This document shows positions 57,337 through 64,000 of a stretch of 64,000 nt of DNA, in pieces. A program made the position numbers and the translations under genes. Where the stretch lies: contig NC_081410.1 of NCBI RefSeq assembly GCF_030272615.1, forward strand, positions 139,970,849 through 140,034,848, read 5' to 3'. The DNA is from Cryptomeria japonica (taxonomy: Eukaryota > Streptophyta > Pinopsida > Cupressales > Cupressaceae). The stretch's first letter is position 1. The number at the start of each line of letters is the position of its first letter. The notes beneath the pieces are model-generated. The model searched no databases. It was not told the origin of the DNA and saw only the letters and a list, made by a program, of their open reading frames with translations.

Positions 57337-60300
57337 ATGAAGTTCCTTTCATGGAGATCAAGGGGCTTAAACAACCCCCAGAAGTAGTATGCTCTTAAGA
57401 AATGCATCGTTACCAATAAGGTTGATATTATTCTAATCCAAGAGGTGAAAATGTCCTATCAAAATTTTTCTACTCTAGTGGACAGTATATGGCCGGGTGC
57501 TTCCTTCTATTATAATGAGGTGGAAGGCGCTTTAGGGGGAATTTCTACTCTCTGAAATAAGAGCAAGTTGGATGGGCACATTGTTGGCAATTCTCATAGC
57601 TTTCTTACTACCAGGTTCACTATGAACAACTTCTCATGGTATTTTTTCAACATTTATGCTCCTAATATTAGATATGGTCGAGCTCTACTTTCGGAGGAAA
57701 TCACTACCTTCATGACTAATAATAGGGAGGCAATGCTCATGTTAGCCGGTGACTTTAACACCCCTCTTTTTCCCTCCGAGAAGTTAGGAGGTCTAACTGA
57801 TTACAGTGATAGAATGATTGACTTTGCTAACTTCATTAGAAATAATGAGCTATTTGATCTTGACCTTCAAGGGAATCCTTTCACCTGGTCTAACAACATA
57901 AAAGGCTCTAATCTAATTCAGGTCAGGTTGGATAGGTTTCTAATCTCTGTCAAGTGGGACCTTGGAAATGATTCCTCACTCTTGTGTCTCCCTTGCACTA
58001 TCTCTAACCATTCCCCGATCCTCCTCTCGTGGGTTGATAAGACGATCTCGAGCCCCATACCCTTTAGGTATGAGATTATGTGGCACTCTCACCTGGACTT
58101 CAAATAGTGTATCCAAAATTGGTGGAACTCCCCTATTCAAGGTTCTGCTATGTTTAGAATGGCTAAAAAGCTGGAGATAATCAAAAGGGAGGTCAGAGCC
58201 TGGAGTAAATCATCCTTTGTGATATCTTCAAGAGAAAGAAGGGGGTTGAAACCAATTTGGACCACCTCCAAAGAACCATTGTGGAGGGGGTCACCTCAAT
58301 GGATATTCACAAAGGGGAGGAATGTTGGAGACAAAAATGGAAAGAAATCATGAGCCTTGAAGAAATCTACTAGAAGCAAAGATCCAGAATCCAGTGATTA
58401 ACTGAGGGGGATAGGAACACTTCCTTATTTCATAGGTATGCTTCAAAGCACAAAATGAGAAACACTCTTAGTTCCATTTTCAATAACAAAAATGAAGAAT
58501 TGGTGGGGAATAGCGAGATTGGGCAATGGGCTTCTCTATACTTTTCTAATTCTTACACTAATGATAGGGTGAGCGAACCTACTGAGGTTAGTGATAAGCT
58601 TCTCAATCTTATCCCTCAAGTCTTGAATGATGCTGACAATGAGTTGTTGATGAGTTGTGTGTCTGAAGATGAAGTTAAAGAGGCAGTCTTTGTGATGGTT
58701 GCCTTTAAGGCCCCTGGACCGGATGGCTTCCCTCCGGCTTTCTTTTAGGTGTTTTGGGAAACTGTGAAGTATGACTTAATCAAAGCTACCAGGGACTTCA
58801 TTCGCATTGGGAACCTTCTGAAGAAATTGAATAACACTTTCATTGTCTTGGTTCCCAAAATTCCTAACCCAAATTTTATGACTGATTATCACCCTATCAG
58901 CCTGTGCAATTTAGTCTACAAGATCTTATCTAAAGTTGTTGTCAACAGAATCAAACCCCTTCTTGATAGATGTATCAGCCCCTCTTAGAGGGGTTTTGTT
59001 CCAGACAGTTAGGTTCTTGATGCGGTCATAACTACCCATGAGGTCATCCACTCCATGGAGAAGAGTCGCAACCCAAGTATGACCCTTAAACTTGATATCT
59101 CAAAGGCTTATGATAAAGTTAACTAGAAGTTCATGTATGTTTCTCTATTGAAGATGGGATTATGGGGAAGATTCCTCAATGTTATCAAGCTGGTGGTGGA
59201 AAGTGTTCACTACTCAGTGACTTTTAATGGCACCCCTTGGGGATTCTTCAAGGCTGGGAAGGGTCTAAGGTAGGAGGACCCCCTCTCACCTTATTTGTTT
59301 ATTTTGGTGGCAGAAGTTTTGAGCAGGAACTTCTCCCACTTAATCAGGAGTAGAAAAATCTTGGGGGTGAAAGCTGCTTCTACCCTTTCTCCGATGGTTA
59401 TGCAATAATTTGTTGATGACACCTTCCTGCTTGGTCAGTCGTCTATTATAGAAGAAAAAGAGTGGAAACACTTGTTGGAGGATTACGTCCTAACCTCAAG
59501 ACAACTTATCAATTATAATAAGAGAAAAAAATATTTTTTCAACACAGATAAAAATCTCCAAGGTAAACTTTTACAATTCCTTGGATGTTGTGCTGCTAAT
59601 CTTCCTGATTCCTACTTGGGTCTTCCCCTCATGATTAAGGAGGGTCGCCCCCCAATTCTAGGAGTCTATCTTAGAAAAAAATGCAAAAGAAACTTGTTGG
59701 CTGGACTATAAAAACCCTGAGTAGTGCTGGTAAACTCCATCTTCTGTTGGCCTCTCTTCAAGGTGTCCTGGTCTATTTTCTATTGCTATTTAAGATATCC
59801 ATTGCTATGGCTGAGAAACTTGAGAAAATCCAAAGAAGTTTTTTATGGACAGGGATGGAGGAAAATTACAGACTCAGCTTAGTCAATTGGGAGGTGGTGT
59901 GCAAACCTAAGTACATGGGAGGCCTAGGGATCAGAAAATTTTTAGACCTGAACAAGGCTTTGCTAACTAAAATTGGATGGAATCTTGTGAAGGACAAAGC
60001 TGACTGGTGCAATATTATGCGGGCAAAGTATTTTAATCACACCCCCTTCTCTTCCCTTATATCTTCTAATGAGCTCCCATCTAGATCAAAGATATGGAAC
60101 AACATTGTCAAAAACCGGAAGCTGCTTAAATAGGGTCTAAAATGATAGTTGGGCAATGGTGAGAAAAATAGATTTTGGGAGGACAACTGGATTGGTGATA
60201 GACCCCTAGATTCTTGTCGCTTCACTTGTCTCATGGGAACCCTCAAGGACTTGCTTGGTCCTCTTGTGATGAATCACATATCCCTCTCTCGCTGTTGGTT

Positions 60301-61484
60301 GTAGCTTGTTGATGGTCTGGGAGATAATTCTCATTGGGGCCATTCGGTGGGAGAGTTAGAATCTCTTCTTGAGGTGGTCAGGATTCCCTGATTCCCTCAT
60401 GCTGATAAGTTTGTTTGGGCTATGAATCCCTCAGGTTCTTTCATTGTTAAGTCGGCCTATAATTTCCTGCTCACTCATGTGAATGACTACTACAGCTAGA
60501 GAAAAGTGTGGAATTTTCCTCTTATCCCTAAAATAAACTTTTTTCTGATGGATGACTTTGCATGGGAAGATCCTAACTATTGACAACCTTAAAAGGAGAG
60601 GCTTCTTGTTAGCCAATTGGTGTGTTCTGTGTAATTGTGTTGAGGAAAACATAAATCATCTATTTATCCATTTCCCCTTTGCTTCAATGGTCTAGCGCAA
60701 AGTTTTAAACAAATTCAACTTTGTGTGGACCTTCTTGGAAGACTTGCAGCAGTTTATAAGCAACTGGAAGTGCCCCTCTACTCACCCTTTGATTAGATAG
60801 TTTTGGAAACTCATCGCTCCTCATATCTGTCGGCATATCTTGAAGGAAAGGAACAACCGGATCTTTCGTGAGACTAATAACTCTATTGACACTATGGTTG
60901 GCATAACAAAAAAGCTCCTTAGGGAGAACATTTTAGTCTGCAAATGGAAAAAACCGCAATTTGCCCCTCTGGTGATGGATCCCAATTGGATTAGGACATG
61001 GAATCTACTTGACAACTTCCTCTGATATGACAACTCTAAAAGAATGGAGAGGCATAACACTAGATGGTCGGTCCTGCCCCCCTCATGGCTCAAACTTAAC
61101 TTTGATGGCGCCACTCGCAATGGAGTTGCAGTAGGAGGTGGAATTATAAGGGATAGCTTGGGCAACCTGATTTTGGCCCATGCAGGGAATTTTGGCTTTG
61201 CCTCCAATAACATGGTTGAATCCCTAGCGCTCTTTTGGGAGCTCAAATTGGCTCTTGACATCAATGCTAAAAGATTGGTCATTGAAGGGGATTCTAAGTT
61301 GATTATTGAGGCGACTAAAGGTGTTTCCGGGATTAGCTGGATGATTAACAACATACTCAAGGACATATGGTCTATGATAGTTTTTCTTGAGGAATTTCAA
61401 ATTCAACACATTTATAGAGAGGGAAATTTAGTGGTGGATTCTCTAGCTGTGGCGGGCCTTGAGTTGAAAGGTATGAGGTGCTAG
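57337..61484 (+). pseudogene. LINE ORF2: endonuclease, reverse transcriptase, RNase H
   Basis: ATG at 57337 (MKFLSWRSRGLNNP). The apurinic-type endonuclease has IQEVK near 57438, LAGDFNTPL near 57740 and SNHSPILLSW near 58003. A frameshift near 58215 leads to RT: FKAPGPDGFPPAFF near 58707, YHPISLCN near 58886, LDISKAYDKVN near 59093 and the catalytic FVDDT at 59409-59423. A frameshift near 59675 separates the thumb and zinc region (WCVLCNCVEENINHLF near 60617). RNase H at 61044-61480 has LNFDGATRNG, ESLALFWELKLA, IEGDSKLIIEA and NLVVDSLAV, all four acids present. Internal stops are mostly TAG at glutamine or tryptophan sites. Confidence 0.9.
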
Positions 61485-62049
61485 AGACACTTGGAATCAC
61501 TTTCTAACAGACAAAAATCCCTCATAGGGAGAGACCAAAATTTTACTACAAGCCAATGATTTTCTATGTCCTTGTTTATGGGTGGATGTTCTAGCCCTTA
61601 TGTGATGTCAAGTTCCAAGAGGGATATTCATATTTGAATTGGGCAGGCTATGCCAAGGTGGCTTTTGGTGGTCCCCATTCTCTCCACCGCATTGGTCTAG
61701 CGTTGACGTGTCTGACCACCGATAATTGTGTTACCAAAGGATTGCAGCTTCAACTTTTAATCATTCACTTGATAGACCATAGCAAGTACAACACTTATTG
61801 CTATAACTGGAACTTAAGATTTCTCCATAATAAATATCTTGGCAAGTTGGCAGATGAGTTAAGAGGTGTCCTTTCACATGTTTATCAGAGTTGGCGAACA
61901 CATGCCTTGGGTAACACCATAAAAGATAATTATTGTAGTTTTCACCACACTTTGGCTAAACTTATGTCCATCGTTCTTCTCTTTCACTCTAGTTTTTCTC
62001 TCTGCATAACCATTACCAGTCCCGCGTTGCTTACCAACTTCACTCTAGA
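61485..62049 (+). other. LINE segment between ORF2 and ORF3
   Basis: A 146-codon frame (61634-62074) is open but shows no recognised motif and uses a different frame from ORF3; it could be the shifted N-terminal part of ORF3 or chance. Nothing else is seen. Confidence 0.4.
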
Positions 62050-63516
62050 GGAAGCTGTTATGGGGGAGATTTAGTCTGGGTCGAGCCAGACATCATTGAT
62101 GACTGCTTCCGTAATGAACCATGTGTTTGGATGTAAGCCAAGGAAGGGGGCATTATCCCATTCATGGAAGCCATGACTGGGTTTGACGAAAACCTCTCCA
62201 TGTAGTTTTTCAGCAACTGGAATGACAAGAGAGTTGTTATGGGGGATATTTTATTTGAAATTACTAAAGATGTCATTGCCCAGGCTATGAGTCTTTCAAC
62301 TAAGGGAAGGAAGTGGAGAAAAACTAGCAGGGTCACGGATGAGACTAGTATGAACAGATTCTACAAAAAGGGTGAGGAACCACTCAAGATCCGTGGGGGT
62401 TTCAATAGAGAATGCCTACCTTATCCATGGGGACCAGGTGTGTAAAATTATTATGAAATATTTTACCCTTGAGGGAAGATATGGAGTTTTCTATTATTAC
62501 CATTTCCCATTGCTTGATCTTTGCAACCATGATACTATTTCCTTTCTGTTCTTTTTACTTTATGCCTTAGAAACCATTGTTAAAGAGGTTAGTCATTGCA
62601 TGAGTCAGGACAACAATTTCACCATTCTCCATCAGGGTTTAATATTTCGGCTCTATAATTTCCATAGGGCCCTATGTCTGCCTAAACCCATCTTTGTTCA
62701 ACCTGCTCCCTCCCTCCATGGCCCCCCTGTTGGTACTAAAAAGGTAATAAAAAGACTTCAAAAAAGCCTATTACGCCTTGTCAATCCCCTAACCACGCCT
62801 CTCTCATTTCCTCCAAAATTGGGGAGAAAAACAAATGCAATCCTTCCGCTACAAAAGCTACCTCCAAGAAACCCAGGAAAGAACCTAAGATCTTGTTAGT
62901 TGAGTCTAACACGGAGGATGGTGTGACCCCTCAGAGGTCCAATAGATTTGTTGGAAAACCCCATATGAAACAAATTGTTGTGAGGAAGAACTATGCCGAT
63001 GAGGGTGAGGAAGAGTCTGAGAAAGTAGAAAGTGATAAGGCTGAGGATAATATGGAGGCCACGAAGGGCTTAGAGTCTTCTAAGATGGATACCAATGCCC
63101 TTGACTCTGAAGCTATTAAGGATGATAATATAAACACCTCCCCTTCTTCTGCTACTTCCCCCCCACATAATCAGATTTTTGAGGAGGACGGGAGAAATTT
63201 TGAGGGCGATCAGACTGTTTTTGAAGGTGGAGGGAAGGAGGTGGTGGTGCATTGTGTGGGATGTAATGCTATCTTCAAGGACCTGAATAGTGTGAAGAAG
63301 AAGTTGGACTATCCGAAGTCCCATGTCAGCAAAATTGCGAAGTTTTCCATTAAAGTCATGCACTCCTCGGCCACTTCAATGTGCCTGTTGCACCAGGAAA
63401 AAGTGAAACAAGGTGGGCTGGAAGGTGACAACATGATAGAATTGTTTAAATTCCTTGCTGAAGATTCGACTGGGCTTCTGCTCTCCCAGCAAATGGGAGC
63501 TAGAAAAAATGATTAA
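62050..63516 (+). pseudogene. LINE ORF3: accessory protein of unknown function
   Basis: A coding region of ~490 codons after the RNase H, in frame 1 (62050-62440), frame 2 (to about 62740) and frame 1 again (to TAA at 63514). N-terminal part has EPDIIDDCFRNEPC and GDILFEITKDVIAQAMSLS near 62245; the middle has YYYHFPLLDLCNHDTISF and LLYALETIVKEV near 62490-62590; the C-terminus (62893-63516) is K/S/E-rich, then FKDLNSVKKKLD and a helical end. The ITKDVIAQA block resembles N2 ORF2 (KITKEVVRAVTG) and the G LTR protein (EINAEEFRIAFG). No catalytic motif. Stops near 62135 and 62205 are TAA/TAG. Function unknown; a third ORF is not part of standard L1 structure. Confidence 0.7.
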
Positions 63517-63907
63517 TGGTTGATGCTTTCCTTTTTTGTTATAGTTTTAGTTTCAAGATTGGCTGGATCCCTGTTAAGTTTAACTTCCTTATCAGCCATA
63601 TGAGGCTTGTCAAGACTCTTGCTATTTTCTTTAGTTTTTATAGTCTAAACAATATGTTTATCTCTAAGGATAGAGGGGTTAAGGTTAGTTTCTTTTTTAT
63701 TATCTGTTGTTTAAGTTTCTATATGGACAAGATTGTCATCAATCTTGGGATTTTCTTTAGCTGCAGGTGGTTTTTATTTTTGATGATTAAGATAGGGATT
63801 GGCTGACTATTGTTTGGCAGTTGTGTGTGTGATGATTTTGCTCTCTCTGAGGCTTTATGTGTATTCTAGGTCAGGCCCCTTGTTTTGGATTCTTTATTAT
63901 CAATGAG
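63517..63907 (+). other. LINE 3' UTR
   Basis: T-rich non-coding stretch ending ATTCTTTATTATCAATGAG directly before the duplication. No poly(A) run and no short tandem tail are present. Confidence 0.6.
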
Positions 63908-64000
63908 ATTCAAATGTCAAATTATTTTGATATAATTCTACAACCTAAACCACAAAGTAATATAAAGACATCAAAAAGTATGTCATATAATTCAACTTAC
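63908..64000 (-). repeat. Continuation of D LTR after the LINE (with right TSD)
   Basis: Begins with the duplicated ATTCAAATGT (63908-63917) and continues with a copy of the sequence at about 53870-53960, both ending in ATCAAAAAGTATG or TTCAAAAAGTATG. It runs off the window. Confidence 0.65.

Larger units (their letters stand above)
55596..63907 (+). mobile_element. L1-type LINE with a third coding region (8.3 kb)
   Basis: 5' UTR with short tandem repeats, ORF1 (DUF4283-like plus CCHC), ORF2 (endonuclease, RT, zinc region, RNase H), then a ~2-kb segment with a third coding region and a 3' UTR, all inside the ATTCAAATGT duplication. Base composition is less AT-rich than the surroundings and lesions are few, so it is comparatively recent. 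There is no poly(A) tail before the right duplication. Confidence 0.85.

Noticed and set aside
1-64000. Host protein-coding genes, tRNA or rRNA
   Set aside because: None with recognisable domains or structure; every long frame belongs to a retroelement or its shadow.

Overview
The window looks like gymnosperm-scale plant nuclear DNA. It is AT-rich, has no recognisable host gene, rRNA or tRNA, and is built almost entirely of nested LTR retrotransposons plus one LINE. Nothing here is bacterial. The conifer-like guess is inference from the depth of nesting and the element types; only 'land plant' is firm (Copia, chromovirus and Tat-like Gypsy elements, and a plant L1 with DUF4283-like ORF1 and RNase H).

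Layout, left half (1-38387): a minus-strand Copia element (B, 26207-38387) is the oldest layer. A plus-strand Copia (A) is inserted in B's reverse transcriptase. A is itself interrupted twice: by a non-autonomous element (N1, 1-2301, entering from outside the window) in its GAG-pre-integrase region, and by a 19.4-kb Gypsy element (G, 3014-22460) in its integrase. A second member of the N family (N2, 28562-35185, TSD TTCTT) sits in B's gag. Removing G with one copy of its 5-bp duplication (GTACT/ATACT) restores A's integrase frame, which fixes the boundaries.

G is the most striking object. Its LTRs are about 6.1 kb each and carry their own promoter (G-box and GGCCCA repeats plus a TATAAAAG box), a ~1,200-codon open reading frame and a candidate poly(A) signal. 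The interior encodes gag, protease, an RNase H placed before the reverse transcriptase, RT, a degenerate second RNase H, and integrase. The LTR protein has five disabling lesions in each copy, none shared, so it was open when G inserted.

Right half (38388-64000): LTR fragments (39887-40781, 40782-41721); a minus-strand chromovirus (M, 42519-49924) with a solo Copia-type LTR (S1, TSD AATCT) in its 3' LTR; AT-rich DNA holding a five-copy ~360-400 bp tandem array (51290-53175); a decayed minus-strand Gypsy (D, from 53749); and an 8.3-kb L1 LINE (55596-63907, TSD ATTCAAATGT) inserted in D's LTR. The LINE has a third coding region downstream of its RNase H, inside the target-site duplication.

Common thread: N2 ORF2, the G LTR protein and LINE ORF3 belong to three unrelated retroelement classes, yet they share a motif of the form hxxI(T/N)xE(V)(I)xxAxGL and, in N2 and G, a following D-x3-(F/W)(I/L)xDxI...LL(M/V)xLxL helix block. 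N2 ORF2 and the G protein also share low-complexity and coiled-coil-like C-termini. This suggests one accessory module captured repeatedly by retroelements. All coding regions are broken, mostly by TAG codons at glutamine or tryptophan positions, as expected from CHG-methylation decay.
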